64,000 nt of DNA, taken from assembly GCA_965198995.1 (NCBI GenBank), contig CBDAQG010000002.1:186001-250000 (forward strand). The letters run 5' to 3'. The notes below the pieces were generated by a model, which was given only the letters and a program-made list of their open reading frames with translations, had not been told where the DNA came from and searched no databases. The DNA is from CAXMMR01 sp965198995. Lineage in GTDB: Bacteria > Pseudomonadota > Alphaproteobacteria > Acetobacterales > Acetobacteraceae. Shown here in pieces: positions 6,690 to 15,577 of this stretch; position 1 is the first letter of the stretch, and the number at the start of each line of letters is the position of its first letter. The position numbers and the translations under genes are program-made.

Positions 6690-8938
6690 GCGACGCGCTG
6701 GCCGAAGCGCCGGCGGCCGCCGTCGCGCCCGGTGAGCTTGAGGCGCTGCGACGCCTGGTGGGCGACCGAGAGGCGCTGCAGCCCGGCTTTGAGGCGGCCT
6801 GGCGGCGTCTGCGCGACCGGGCGCCGTCGCTCGTCGACAGCTGGGCCGGGGTGTCGCTGGGGCTGGTGCAGGTCAATGCCGGGCCCGCCTGCCTGGCCGC
6901 CTTCTGGCAGCTTTGCGTCGCCGAGGCCGGACGCTTGCCGGCGGTGCTTGAGGCCGGCCGGGCGGCACGGGCGATCTGCCGGCACGCCGGCGCGCGGGCG
7001 GCGCTCGCCTGCCTGCAGACCACGCCGACGGCTTGCCGGCTCGCCGCCCGCGGTTGCGGCGGGATGCAGGGCTGGTGGCAAGGGCTGGAGCGGCTTGCCG
7101 AGGCGGCGCCGTCGCTCGTCGCGGGGCTTGCCGGCCAGGTGGAGCGGTTGCTCGGCGAGGGCGACGCGGCGGGCTTTGCCGACTTCGTTGCCGCCGGGCT
7201 GAAGGCGACGGCGGCCGACCGGGCGCGGCGGCGGGCTTTCTTCACCCTGGCAGACCCGCTCGCCGAGGCGCTGCTGGCGCGGCGGCCGGGCCGGCCGGGC
7301 TTTGCCGAGAGCGAGCGCATGCTGGGCGCCTTCGTCACGGGCTTGTGGGGCGGGCGGCCGCGGCTGGCCGCCATCGGGCCCGGCGGTTCGCAGCGCCCGA
7401 TGATCGCCTCCGGCACGGTGCTGCTGCCGACGATCTTGGCAACCGCAGCCGGGCGGGAGCGGGCGCTGTATCGGGCCGCAGCGGCGCATGCGATGGCTCA
7501 CCTCACGCGCCCCGCGGTGCGGCTGCCGCTGCTCAGCCTCAAGCCGCTGCAGCGTGCGCTGGTCGGCCTGATCGAGGATGCACGCGTCGAGGCGTTGGCG
7601 ATCGAGCGCCTGCCCGGGCTGCGCCTGCTGTGGCGGGAGTGGCATGTGGCGCAGCCCGGCCGCGCCAAGACCGCCGCGAGCCTGATGGTCCGGCTCGCCC
7701 GGGCGCTGCTCGACCCGGAGTACGAGGACCCGGACGGCTTTGTCGCCAAGGGGCGGGCGCTGTTCGAGCAGGCGAGCGGGCGGCGCGATGATCCGTTGAT
7801 CAGCCGTGCCATCGGCGGCTTGCTCGGCAACGACCTCGGCCAGATGCGGCTGCAGTTCGACGCCAATGGCTACACCGTCGAGCCGTCCTATCGCGACGAC
7901 AATATGCATCTGTGGGAGCTGCCCGAGGCGCCTGACGACGCGCTCAGCCTGGCGGTGGAGAGCGCGCGGGCGGCGGAGGGAGAGGACGGCGACACGCCGG
8001 GCGAGGGCGCCGCGGCGCCGCGCGCCAGGCCGGCCGGCCACGACGAGCGCGGCGCCGTGCTGGCGACCTACCCGGAATGGGACGCGGCGGCAGGGGTCGA
8101 GCGGGCGGATTGGACGACGCTGCGCGACACCGAGCCGGTGCGGCGGGCGCGCCTGCCCGCCGGCATCGAGGACGCGAGACTCGGCGCCGAGATCGCCCGC
8201 CTCGTGCGGCGCAGCGTTGTCGGCGAGCGGGTGCGTCAGGCGCGGCGGCAGGACGGCGAGATGCTGGACGTCGACGCCGCGATCACCGCCGCCATCGCGC
8301 GCCGCGCCGGCCTGCCGCAGGACGATCGCCTGTATCGCGACCGTCGCCCGCGCGGGCGTGATCTCGCCACGATCGTGATCCTCGACGTCTCGCAATCGAC
8401 CGCCGCTGCTGCCGCCGACGGCCGCTCGGTGCTGGCGGCCGAGCGCGTCGCCGTCACGGCACTGGCCGAGGCGTTGGAGGCGCGTGGCGATCGTTACGCG
8501 CTGCGTGCCTTCGCCTCCGCCGGACGCGAGGACGTGCGCTTGATCCGGCTCAAGGATTTCGACGAGACGCTGGGCGAGGCCGCCCACGCCCGCATCGCCG
8601 GGCTGACGTCCGGGCTGTCGACACGTCTTGGCGCGGCGCTGCGACACGCCGGCGCGGAGATCGCGCCGATGCGCACGACACGCCGGCTGGTGCTGGTGCT
8701 CACCGACGGCGAACCCTCCGACATCGACACCGCCGCGCACGAGTTGGTCGAGGACGCGCGGCGCGCCGTCGCCGGACTGCGCCTGCGAGGGATCGACGTC
8801 TTCGGCCTGGTCATCGACCCCGAGGAAGCCGGCTCCGCAACGACGATCTTCGGGCGCCATAACACGCTGGCGGTGCAGCGCCTGGAAGAGCTTCCGGCAC
8901 GGCTGGCGGGCGTTTATTTCAGGCTGGCTCAAAGGTAA
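6686..8938 (+). CDS. CbbO/NorD-type VWA-domain protein, partner of the AAA+ ATPase
   Basis: A 750-residue protein with the CbbO/NorD layout: a long helical N-terminal region, a low-complexity acidic linker (about residues 425-455), and a C-terminal VWA domain from about residue 560. The MIDAS motif D-x-S-x-S is DVSQS with Asp567, and LVLVLTDGEPSD follows about 100 residues later. The GTG start overlaps the ATPase stop by 4 bp. In characterised pairs the VWA protein is the adaptor that binds the client through the MIDAS metal. The stop codon abuts a dispersed palindromic element, which separates it from the convergent amiE gene. Confidence 0.87.
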   Translation: MSDALAEAPAAAVAPGELEALRRLVGDREALQPGFEAAWRRLRDRAPSLVDSWAGVSLGLVQVNAGPACLAAFWQLCVAEAGRLPAVLEAGRAARAICRHAGARAALACLQTTPTACRLAARGCGGMQGWWQGLERLAEAAPSLVAGLAGQVERLLGEGDAAGFADFVAAGLKATAADRARRRAFFTLADPLAEALLARRPGRPGFAESERMLGAFVTGLWGGRPRLAAIGPGGSQRPMIASGTVLLPTILATAAGRERALYRAAAAHAMAHLTRPAVRLPLLSLKPLQRALVGLIEDARVEALAIERLPGLRLLWREWHVAQPGRAKTAASLMVRLARALLDPEYEDPDGFVAKGRALFEQASGRRDDPLISRAIGGLLGNDLGQMRLQFDANGYTVEPSYRDDNMHLWELPEAPDDALSLAVESARAAEGEDGDTPGEGAAAPRARPAGHDERGAVLATYPEWDAAAGVERADWTTLRDTEPVRRARLPAGIEDARLGAEIARLVRRSVVGERVRQARRQDGEMLDVDAAITAAIARRAGLPQDDRLYRDRRPRGRDLATIVILDVSQSTAAAAADGRSVLAAERVAVTALAEALEARGDRYALRAFASAGREDVRLIRLKDFDETLGEAAHARIAGLTSGLSTRLGAALRHAGAEIAPMRTTRRLVLVLTDGEPSDIDTAAHELVEDARRAVAGLRLRGIDVFGLVIDPEEAGSATTIFGRHNTLAVQRLEELPARLAGVYFRLAQR

Positions 8939-9131
8939 GGCAAGGGGCTTTGCCCCTTGACCCCATCAAAGGCGGAGCCTTTGAAATCCATTTGTTTTTT
9001 GTCGCGAGCTGGGTGTCTGGGAAAGCCGGATCAACGGCTTCGCCAAGTGGTATTTACCCCTAAACGGATGGGGATCTGGGGCCTCAGGCCCCAGCGAGGT
9101 CCAGGAGCAGAGCTCCTGGCCTTCCTGTCTC
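8936..9131. repeat. Composite dispersed palindromic element, family A, copy 1
   Basis: A chain of G/C-rich hairpins between the convergent norD-like and amiE genes. From the left: a CAAGGGGC/GCCCCTTG stem, an AAAGGC/GCCTTT stem next to ATTTCAT-like sequence, and at the right GGGGCC/GGCCCC and CAGGAGC/GCTCCTG stems. The same ordered blocks recur at 32.5, 49.6 and 61.0 kb. Here it likely acts as a bidirectional terminator. Confidence 0.8.
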
Positions 9132-9134
9132 GGC

Positions 9135-10166
9135 TTACCTGTGCGTCGTCGACGGTATCCCCTCGATCGGGCATTCCTCGGTGCCGACCGTGGTGCGCGT
9201 CATCGCCTCGACCATTTCGCGTGTGGCGTCCGGATCGGCGATCCACTTCTTGTAGAAGTCGTAGGGGCACTCGGCCGCGCCCTTGTCGCTCTCGCCGGAG
9301 TTGATCATGCCGGTGTAGCCGCGGTGGACGAGCTTAAACAGGTGGTTTTCCGACTGCATGTTGGCGCGCGCGTCGCGGATCAGCGAGGTGGAGAGGGCGG
9401 CGTACTGGATGCCCATCTCCTCGGTGCCGCATTCGCCGAGCGTGCGGCCGTCGAAGCCGATGATCGAGGAGTGGCCGAAATAGGAGTAGACGCCGTCGAA
9501 GCCGGAGGCGTTGGCGACCGCGACGTAGCAGTTGTTGGCCCAGGCCATCGCCTTGGCCATGATGATCTGCTGCTCCTTGGCCGGATACATGTAGCCCTGG
9601 CAGCGGACGATGAGCTCGGCGCCGCGCATGGCGCAGTCGCGCCAGATCTCGGGATAGTTGCCGTCATCACAGATGATCAGGCTGATCTTGAGGCCTTTGG
9701 GGCCGTCCGAGACGTAGGTGCAGTTGCCGGGGTACCAGCCTTCGATCGGCACCCAGGGCATGATCTTACGGTATTTCTGCACCACCTCGCCCTTGTCGTT
9801 CATCAGGATGAGGGTGTTGTACGGCGCCTTGTTCGGGTGCTCCTCGTGGCGCTCGCCGGTGAGCGAGAATACGCCCCAGACCTTGGCGGTGCGGCAGGCC
9901 TCGGCGAAGATCTCGGTCTCGTCGCCCGGAATCATCGACGCCGTCGCGTACATCTCGGCGCTGTCGTACATGATGCCGTGCGTCGAGTATTCCGGGAAGA
10001 CCACGAGGTCCATGCCGGGCAGGCCGGACTTCATGCCGACCACCATGTCGGCGATCTTGCGGGCGTTCTCCAGCACCTCGGCGCGGCTGTGCAGGCGAGG
10101 CATCTTGTAGTTGACCACGGCGACGCCGACCGTGTCTTTGCTGCTTGAGATGTCACCGTGAAGCAT
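9135..10166 (-). CDS. amiE: Aliphatic amidase AmiE
   Basis: A 343-residue nitrilase-superfamily amidase that hydrolyses short-chain aliphatic amides (acetamide, propionamide and others) to the acid and ammonia in the cytoplasm. It aligns without gaps over most of its length with what I know of Pseudomonas aeruginosa AmiE (346 residues), starting HGDISSSKDTVGVAVVNYKM. The catalytic triad is Glu59 (FPEYS), Lys134 (KYRKIMPW) and Cys166 (LIICDDGNYPEIW). A GGGAG ribosome binding site sits 7 bases before the ATG. It is the last gene of a minus-strand operon, 74 bp behind the Urt-type importer, so uptake and hydrolysis are made together. Confidence 0.97.
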   Translation of the reverse strand: MLHGDISSSKDTVGVAVVNYKMPRLHSRAEVLENARKIADMVVGMKSGLPGMDLVVFPEYSTHGIMYDSAEMYATASMIPGDETEIFAEACRTAKVWGVFSLTGERHEEHPNKAPYNTLILMNDKGEVVQKYRKIMPWVPIEGWYPGNCTYVSDGPKGLKISLIICDDGNYPEIWRDCAMRGAELIVRCQGYMYPAKEQQIIMAKAMAWANNCYVAVANASGFDGVYSYFGHSSIIGFDGRTLGECGTEEMGIQYAALSTSLIRDARANMQSENHLFKLVHRGYTGMINSGESDKGAAECPYDFYKKWIADPDATREMVEAMTRTTVGTEECPIEGIPSTTHR

Positions 10167-10240
10167 TGTGGGTCTCCCTTGTTATCGTCTTGCCCCGGTG
10201 CCGATGCGGCCGGGGGTCGCAGCGTCAAGTCTGCAGGCGA

Positions 10241-10939
10241 TCACACGGCCATGTGCCGGTGGACCAGCTGTTCCGTCAGAGCATCGATCGCGCCGCCGGC
10301 GGCAACCCGCCCCTTCTGCATCATGACGAAGCGGTGCGCGGCGCGGCGGACGAAGGCGACGTTCTGCTCGACCAGCAGCACGGTCATGCGCAGCTCGGTG
10401 TTGAGCCGGATGATGATGCGCTGGATTTCGTCGACGATGCTGGGCTGGATGCCTTCGCTCGGCTCGTCGAGCAGCAGCACGGAAGGTTCGGCGGCGAGCG
10501 CGCGGGCGATGGCGAGCTGCTGCTGCTGGCCGCCGGACAGCAGGCCGCCGGCCCGCTCGAGGTTGGCGGTCAGATAGGGGAACAGGGCGTCGACGAGGTC
10601 CGGCACCGAGCGCTTGCCGGTGCGGTTGGCAAAGCCGCCCATCAGGATGTTCTCGCGCACCGAGAAGTCGGGGACGATCTGGCGGCCCTGCGGCACGTAG
10701 GCGATGCCGGCGCGGGCGCGGCGATAGGTCGGCTCGCGGCCGATTTCACGCGCGCCCAGCCTGATCGACCCGGTCGAGCGGTCGAGCAGGCCCATCAGGG
10801 TGCGCAGCAGGCTGGTCTTGCCGACGCCGTTGCGGCCGAGGATGGCGGTGATCTCGCCCTCGACGACCGACAGCGACACGTCGTGCAGGATCTGGCTGCG
10901 GCCGTAGAAGGCGTCGACGGCCTCGAATGTGATGCTCAT
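10241..10939 (-). CDS. urtE: Urea/amide ABC transporter ATP-binding subunit UrtE-type
   Basis: A 232-residue ABC ATPase of the branched-chain amino acid/urea group. Walker A is GRNGVGKT (residues 35-42), the signature is LSGGQQQQLAIARAL, and Walker B is VLLLDEPSEG. It has the short LivF/UrtE form, and the neighbouring gene is the LivG/UrtD form. The two ATPases drive the UrtB/UrtC permeases at the inner membrane. The start overlaps the UrtD stop by 4 bp (ATGA). The substrate is likely a short-chain amide or urea, given the amidase directly downstream. Confidence 0.92.
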   Translation of the reverse strand: MSITFEAVDAFYGRSQILHDVSLSVVEGEITAILGRNGVGKTSLLRTLMGLLDRSTGSIRLGAREIGREPTYRRARAGIAYVPQGRQIVPDFSVRENILMGGFANRTGKRSVPDLVDALFPYLTANLERAGGLLSGGQQQQLAIARALAAEPSVLLLDEPSEGIQPSIVDEIQRIIIRLNTELRMTVLLVEQNVAFVRRAAHRFVMMQKGRVAAGGAIDALTEQLVHRHMAV

Positions 10940-11682
10940 GCTGCGATCGCCTCGCCGAGATAGGCGGCCCTGACGGCAGGGTTGTGCTCGATTGCGGCGA
11001 GGTCGCCCTCGGCCAGCACCCGGCCAAGATGCAGCACGGTGATGCGCTCGGCGATGTCGCGCACGAACTCCATGTCGTGCTCGACGACGATCACGGTGTG
11101 GGCGGGGCGCAGGCTGCGGATGATGTCAGCGGTGCGGCGGGTCTCGGCGGCCGTCATGCCGGCGGTGGGCTCATCGAGGAGCAGCACGGCGGGGTTCTGC
11201 ACCAGCAGCAGGCCGAGCTCGAGCCATTGCGTCTGGCCGTGGCTGAGCAGGCCGGCGATGGTGCCGGACGCGGCGGCGAGGCCGATCGTGTCCAGCACCT
11301 CGGCGATGCGCGCGCGCGCGGCGGGCGGCAGGCCGAGGCGAAGATTGGCCAGCACGCCGGGATGGCGACAGCTGGCGACCTCAAGGTTGCGCGTCACCGT
11401 CATCTCGCGGAACACGCTCGGGATCTGGAATTTGCGGCCGAGGCCGGCGCGGGCGCGACGGGTTTCCGACCAGCCGGTGATATCGGTTTCGCCCAGGCGG
11501 ACCGTGCCCGCAGTGCTGCGCGTCTTGCCGGAGATCAGGTCCATCAGCGTCGTCTTGCCGGCACCGTTGGCGCCGAGCAGCAGGCGGCACTCGCCAGCCT
11601 CGACCACCAGGTCCACGTGGTCGACGGCCTTGAAGCCGTCGAAGCTGACACCGATCCCGGCCAGGGTAAGGGCGGCGGTCAT
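10936..11682 (-). CDS. urtD: Urea/amide ABC transporter ATP-binding subunit UrtD-type
   Basis: A 248-residue ABC ATPase with Walker A GANGAGKTT, signature LSHGQTQWLELG and Walker B VLLLDEPTAG. The LSHGQ signature, rather than LSGGQ, is typical of UrtD proteins. It starts at the ATG just after a three-copy 26-bp repeat at the UrtC/UrtD junction; in-frame extra starts within that repeat cannot be excluded. It forms the paired ATPase with UrtE. Confidence 0.92.
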   Translation of the reverse strand: MTAALTLAGIGVSFDGFKAVDHVDLVVEAGECRLLLGANGAGKTTLMDLISGKTRSTAGTVRLGETDITGWSETRRARAGLGRKFQIPSVFREMTVTRNLEVASCRHPGVLANLRLGLPPAARARIAEVLDTIGLAAASGTIAGLLSHGQTQWLELGLLLVQNPAVLLLDEPTAGMTAAETRRTADIIRSLRPAHTVIVVEHDMEFVRDIAERITVLHLGRVLAEGDLAAIEHNPAVRAAYLGEAIAA

Positions 11683-11692
11683 GCGGGACGGC

Positions 11693-11770
11693 GCTCGGCG
11701 ACGGTCATACGGAGGGCCGCTCGGCGACGGTCATGCGGAGGGCCGCTCGGCGACGGTCATGCGGAGCGCC
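11693..11770. repeat. 26-bp tandem repeat (3 copies) at the urtC-urtD junction
   Basis: Three head-to-tail 26-bp units, nearly identical, spanning the last codons of urtC and the spacer before urtD. Read on the minus strand each unit contains ATGACC, so the stop/start junction itself has been multiplied. A fourth partial unit extends into urtC. Confidence 0.9.
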
Positions 11771-12887
11771 GCTCCGCGGCGGGCAGGCGCGCCGGCCGGC
11801 GGCGGGCCAGCCACCGGTCGGCAAGGTCTGACGCCAGGCCGGCCAGGCCGCGCGGCAAGTAGAGCACCGCGAGCACGAAGATCAGCCCGATCACCGCGCG
11901 CCAGGCCTGCACCAGGCCCAGACCCTCGGAGACGTTCGCCTCGACCACGTTGATCAGGATGGCGCCGATCGCCGCTCCCAGCAGCGAGGCGCGGCCGCCG
12001 ACCGCGGCCCACACCACCATGGTGATCGAGAACGACAGGTCCATGAACGTTGGCGAGGCGAACTGCGCGACGGTGACGTAGAGCAGGCCGGCGAGGCCGG
12101 CGATCAGCGCCGAGACGACGAAGAAGAAGGTCTGGTAGGCCGGCACGTTGAAGCCGAGGGTGCGCACGCGGGCCGGCTCCTCGCGCGTCGCCTGCAGGAT
12201 CAACCCGGCGCGGGTGGCGAGCAGCAGCCGGGTGAGCAGCAAGGCAAGCGCCAGCGCGCCGGCGACGAGGTAGTAGGTGGCCCGCGAATACGGGTCGAAA
12301 TCGATGCCGAGCAGGGTCAGGTCGCCGAGGTCGGTGAGGCCGTTGAAGCCATTGGTGAGCGGCTGCGCGTCGACCAGGACGAGGCGCACCAGCAGCATCA
12401 GCGCCAGCATGATGATGGCGACGAAGACGCCGGAGATGCGCTTGGCGAACATCACCCCGCCGATCCCGGCGGCGACCAGCGCCGGCAGGGCGAACGACAT
12501 GGCGACGCCGAACCAGGGATGCATGAACGGCACCCACAGGAACGAGCCGTGATTGATGCAGCATAACTCGGTCGGTGCGCCCGGCTCGGCGTTCCACAGC
12601 ATGAAGTCCGGCACCGGGCTGCGCGAGCCCTGGCGCAGGCTGGTGGGCGCCGCCAGCTTGAGCGACATCGCCGTCATGTAGGCGCCCAGGCCGAAGAACA
12701 GTCCCTGGCCGAGGTTGAGGATGCCGGCGAAGCCCCAACTCAGCGAGATGGCGATGCCGAGAATGCCGAAGACGAGGAACTTGGCGATACGGTTCAGCCA
12801 GAACTCGTCGAGCAGGACCGGGGCGGCCATGATCAGCAGCACGAAGGCGGCGTAGGTCGCGACGTCGATGCGGGTGCGTGCGCTCAC
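11757..12887 (-). CDS. urtC: Urea/amide ABC transporter permease UrtC-type
   Basis: A 376-residue inner-membrane permease of the LivM/UrtC group with about ten hydrophobic segments, including the conserved early block SLSWGFAGILNLGQGLFFGLG shortened here to its core GFAGILNLGQG and the late block AVGGRASLLGAAIGAIL. The insert around residues 85-130 (APTSLRQGSRSPVPDFMLWN...) matches the extra loop typical of UrtC versus LivM. It overlaps urtB by 4 bp. Its last codons fall in the 26-bp tandem repeat. Confidence 0.9.
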   Translation of the reverse strand: MSARTRIDVATYAAFVLLIMAAPVLLDEFWLNRIAKFLVFGILGIAISLSWGFAGILNLGQGLFFGLGAYMTAMSLKLAAPTSLRQGSRSPVPDFMLWNAEPGAPTELCCINHGSFLWVPFMHPWFGVAMSFALPALVAAGIGGVMFAKRISGVFVAIIMLALMLLVRLVLVDAQPLTNGFNGLTDLGDLTLLGIDFDPYSRATYYLVAGALALALLLTRLLLATRAGLILQATREEPARVRTLGFNVPAYQTFFFVVSALIAGLAGLLYVTVAQFASPTFMDLSFSITMVVWAAVGGRASLLGAAIGAILINVVEANVSEGLGLVQAWRAVIGLIFVLAVLYLPRGLAGLASDLADRWLARRRPARLPAAERRSA

Positions 12888-13783
12888 GCACGGCCGCCGC
12901 GCATGTCGAACAGGCCGCGCGGCTTGGCGATCAGCACCAGGATGACGAAGCCGAACACCACCGCGCGGGCGATGATGTCGTTGCTGAAATACGCGGTTAC
13001 GCCGTCGATCTGGCCGAGCAGGGCGGCCGAGGCGACCGAGCCGATCAGGCTGCCGACGCCGCCGACGACGACGACGAGGAAGCCGTCGACCACCATCGGC
13101 GTGCCCATGTCGGGGAACACCGTCTTGAAGCCGGACATCATCACCCCGGCGACGCCGGCAAGGCCTGAGCCATAGGCGAAGGTGAGCGCGTTCATGCGCT
13201 GGACGTCGATGCCGCAGGCGGACGCCATCTGCGGGTTGCGCATGATCGCGCGCACCTGGATGCCGAGGCTGGTGCGATACATCAGCGCCCAGGTGAGCAG
13301 GGCGAGCAGCAGCGTCACCACGATCACGAACATGCGGTACAGGTTCACCTCGACGCCGAGCACCTGGCGGGCGCCGATCAGCCAGGCCGGCGCCGCGACG
13401 TTCTGCAGCCCGGGGCCGAGGCCGGCGATGTGTCGGCTAAAGAACGATGCGCCGAGTTCAAGCCGCACCGCCTGCTGGATCAGGATCGCCACCCCCCAGG
13501 TTGCCAGCAGCGTGTCCAGCAGCCGACCATAGAGGCGGCGCACGACGACGCGCTCGATGGCAAAGCCGATACCGGCGGTGACCAGGAAGGCGAGCGGAAT
13601 GGCGGCGATCAGGTCGAGATGCAGATACATCTCGGTGAGCACGGTCACGTAGGCGCCGAGCATGACCATCTCGCCATGCGCCATGTTGATCACGCCCATG
13701 GCGCCGTAGGTGATCGCAAGTCCGAGCGCCACCAGCAACAGGACGGAGGCGAGGCTCAGCCCGATCAGGATGACGCTGATCAT
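12884..13783 (-). CDS. urtB: Urea/amide ABC transporter permease UrtB-type
   Basis: A 299-residue inner-membrane permease of the LivH/UrtB group. Diagnostic segments are the early LGLAITYGAMGVINMAHGEM and the later VVVVGGVGSLIGSVASA. It pairs with UrtC to form the channel. It begins 10 bp after the binding-protein gene and overlaps urtC, so the five transporter genes and amiE form one transcription unit. Confidence 0.92.
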   Translation of the reverse strand: MISVILIGLSLASVLLLVALGLAITYGAMGVINMAHGEMVMLGAYVTVLTEMYLHLDLIAAIPLAFLVTAGIGFAIERVVVRRLYGRLLDTLLATWGVAILIQQAVRLELGASFFSRHIAGLGPGLQNVAAPAWLIGARQVLGVEVNLYRMFVIVVTLLLALLTWALMYRTSLGIQVRAIMRNPQMASACGIDVQRMNALTFAYGSGLAGVAGVMMSGFKTVFPDMGTPMVVDGFLVVVVGGVGSLIGSVASAALLGQIDGVTAYFSNDIIARAVVFGFVILVLIAKPRGLFDMRGGRA

Positions 13784-13793
13784 CGCGACCGCC

Positions 13794-15032
13794 TCAGCCC
13801 TTCAGCTTGGCGGTGTCGAGCCCGGTCTTGGTGCAGAACAGGTTCTGCGGCGTCTCGCCATAGGCGACGTAGGGCAGCGGCATGATCGGCGCCGGGTAGG
13901 CGTCGACGATCTTGCCCTGGCCGTCGGCTTGCCACTGCGCGATGCGCGGGGTGAGCCAGGTGTGCAGGTTTTGCGGCTCGATCTTGACGTGGCCGCCGGG
14001 CGCGTCGAACTCCTGGCCGCCGAGCGCGTCGCGGACCGCGATCGGCGCGACCTCGTGCGCGGCCTCGGCTGCCTGCTTCCAGAGATAGACCTGGAAGTAG
14101 GAGGACTCCAGGGCGTGATGCGTCACCGCCTTGGGATTATCAACGGAGCGCCGATAGCGCTCGACGAACGCATGGTTGGCCGGCGTGTCGATCGCCATGA
14201 AGTAGGGGAACGAGGTGAAGCTGCCGGCGGCATATTGCGGCCCCATCGCCGCGATCTCGATCTCCGAGGTGACCGTGGCACAGATCGGCAGCGTGTCGTG
14301 CGACAGGCCCTGGTTCTTGAACTCGCGGTAGAAGGCGACGACGCTGTCGCCGACCACGTTCGACAGCACGACGTCGCAGCCGGACGCCTTGATCTTGTTG
14401 ACCATGGAGCCCCATTCGGAGTCGCCGAGCTCGAGATACTCGTCGCCGGTCCAACTCGCGCCGTGCTGCTCAATCAGCACCTTGCACACCTTGGCCATCT
14501 CGCGCGGGTAGATGTAGTTCGAGCCGACGATGAAGAACTTCTTCTTACCGAGCGTCTTGATGATCCAGGGGATGAAGTTGGACAGCTGCTGGTTCGGCAC
14601 CGCGCCGGTGTAGCCGACGTTCTTCGAGCATTCGAAGCCCTCATAGTAGGTCGGATACATCAGCAGGTTGCGCCGGCGCTCGAACACCGGCAGCACGGCC
14701 TTGCGGCTCGCCGAGGTGTAGCAGCCGAACACCGCTGACACCCGGTCCTGGATCACCAGGCGCGATGCCTTCTCGTTGAACGTCTTGGGGTCGGACGCGC
14801 CATCCTCGACAATCGGCTTGATCGGTCGACCGAGCACGCCGCCGCCGGCGTTGATCTCGGCAATGGCCATCAGGGTCGCATCCGCGAGCGACTTCTCGAT
14901 GATCGACAGGCCGCCGGTCTGCGAGAACAGCACGCCGACCGGCACCGCGTCGGCCGCCTCGGCACCGCGGAGCAGCGTCGGAGCGGCGAGGGCGAGGCCC
15001 GAGCACAGTATCGTACGGCGAGACAGGGGCAT
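13794..15032 (-). CDS. urtA: Periplasmic amide/urea-binding protein UrtA/FmdD-type
   Basis: A 412-residue periplasmic binding protein with an N-terminal export signal (SRRTILCSGLALAAPTLL; the double arginine suggests Tat). The mature part has the type-I fold of UrtA/AmiC, with FGCYTSASRKAVLPV and LLMYPTYYEGFECSKNVGYTG near the ligand site. It is clearly homologous to the cytoplasmic AmiC in this window, which lacks a signal peptide. It feeds UrtBC. It is first in the minus-strand operon. Formamide, acetamide or urea is the likely ligand; sequence alone does not decide. Confidence 0.92.
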   Translation of the reverse strand: MPLSRRTILCSGLALAAPTLLRGAEAADAVPVGVLFSQTGGLSIIEKSLADATLMAIAEINAGGGVLGRPIKPIVEDGASDPKTFNEKASRLVIQDRVSAVFGCYTSASRKAVLPVFERRRNLLMYPTYYEGFECSKNVGYTGAVPNQQLSNFIPWIIKTLGKKKFFIVGSNYIYPREMAKVCKVLIEQHGASWTGDEYLELGDSEWGSMVNKIKASGCDVVLSNVVGDSVVAFYREFKNQGLSHDTLPICATVTSEIEIAAMGPQYAAGSFTSFPYFMAIDTPANHAFVERYRRSVDNPKAVTHHALESSYFQVYLWKQAAEAAHEVAPIAVRDALGGQEFDAPGGHVKIEPQNLHTWLTPRIAQWQADGQGKIVDAYPAPIMPLPYVAYGETPQNLFCTKTGLDTAKLKG

Positions 15033-15082
15033 GGATGGCGATCCGTTAGGTCAAAACAGCGACGAAGGATGGGTGAGCATCG

Positions 15083-15157
15083 GCAACGATGACATCGTTG
15101 CGGTTGCATCATGCGGCGCCAGGCCTACGTTCGCCTGTCGTGCAGCACCATTGGTGC
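15083..15157 (-). promoter_or_regulatory. Two hairpins in the leader of the urtABCDE-amiE operon
   Basis: Between the likely promoter and the urtA start lie two inverted repeats: GCACC-3-GGTGC at 15145-15157 and a perfect 8-bp stem GCAACGAT / ATCGTTGC with a 3-nt loop at 15083-15101. AmiR proteins act by binding paired leader hairpins, so this is the natural place to look for its target. The loops do not fit the six-base ANTAR loop consensus, so the call is tentative. Confidence 0.35.
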
Positions 15158-15263
15158 GCGACGGCGCCGGCGCGGTGACGAAGACGACGCCGCTCGAAGC
15201 CTAGGCCGCGGGCGGCGTAAAACTCAAGGTCTCATTTCCGAAGCAGGTCGTTCGCACGTGCGT

Positions 15264-15376
15264 CAGACCGCGTCGCGCAGGGCGCGCCAGACTGCGTCGC
15301 GCAGGGCGCGCCAGACTGCGTCGCGCAGGGCGCGCCAGACTGCGTCGCGCAGGCGCGCCAGACTGCGTCGCGCGTG
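15264..15376. repeat. 24-bp minisatellite, about 4.7 copies
   Basis: Tandem units built on CAGACTGCGTCGCGCAGG plus GCGCGC; one unit is 1 bp short, which breaks any reading frame, so it is probably not coding. It lies in the 620-bp space between the urtA operon and the second tubulin-like gene. The rest of that space (15377-15577) shows no gene. Confidence 0.9.
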
Positions 15377-15577
15377 GGGCAGAAACAAAAAGCCGCTTGA
15401 CTCGGCAGCCGGCTCGAACGCAGATTATTGGCGGTCGCGATGTTGCTCGCCGCAGTCAGCCGAATCACCAATGTTGTTGGTCCGTGCGTCTGAGCGTTGA
15501 GCAGTCCTGGGCGTGGTCGCTGTCATCGTGTGACGGCGCTTGTCCCGTCGCCTCATGCTGTTACTCGAATGATCTGA

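Noticed and set aside
6596..8932. Long minus-strand frame opposite the VWA gene
   Set aside because: It is an antisense shadow typical of GC-rich codon bias; the plus frame has clear AAA+/VWA motifs and coupling.
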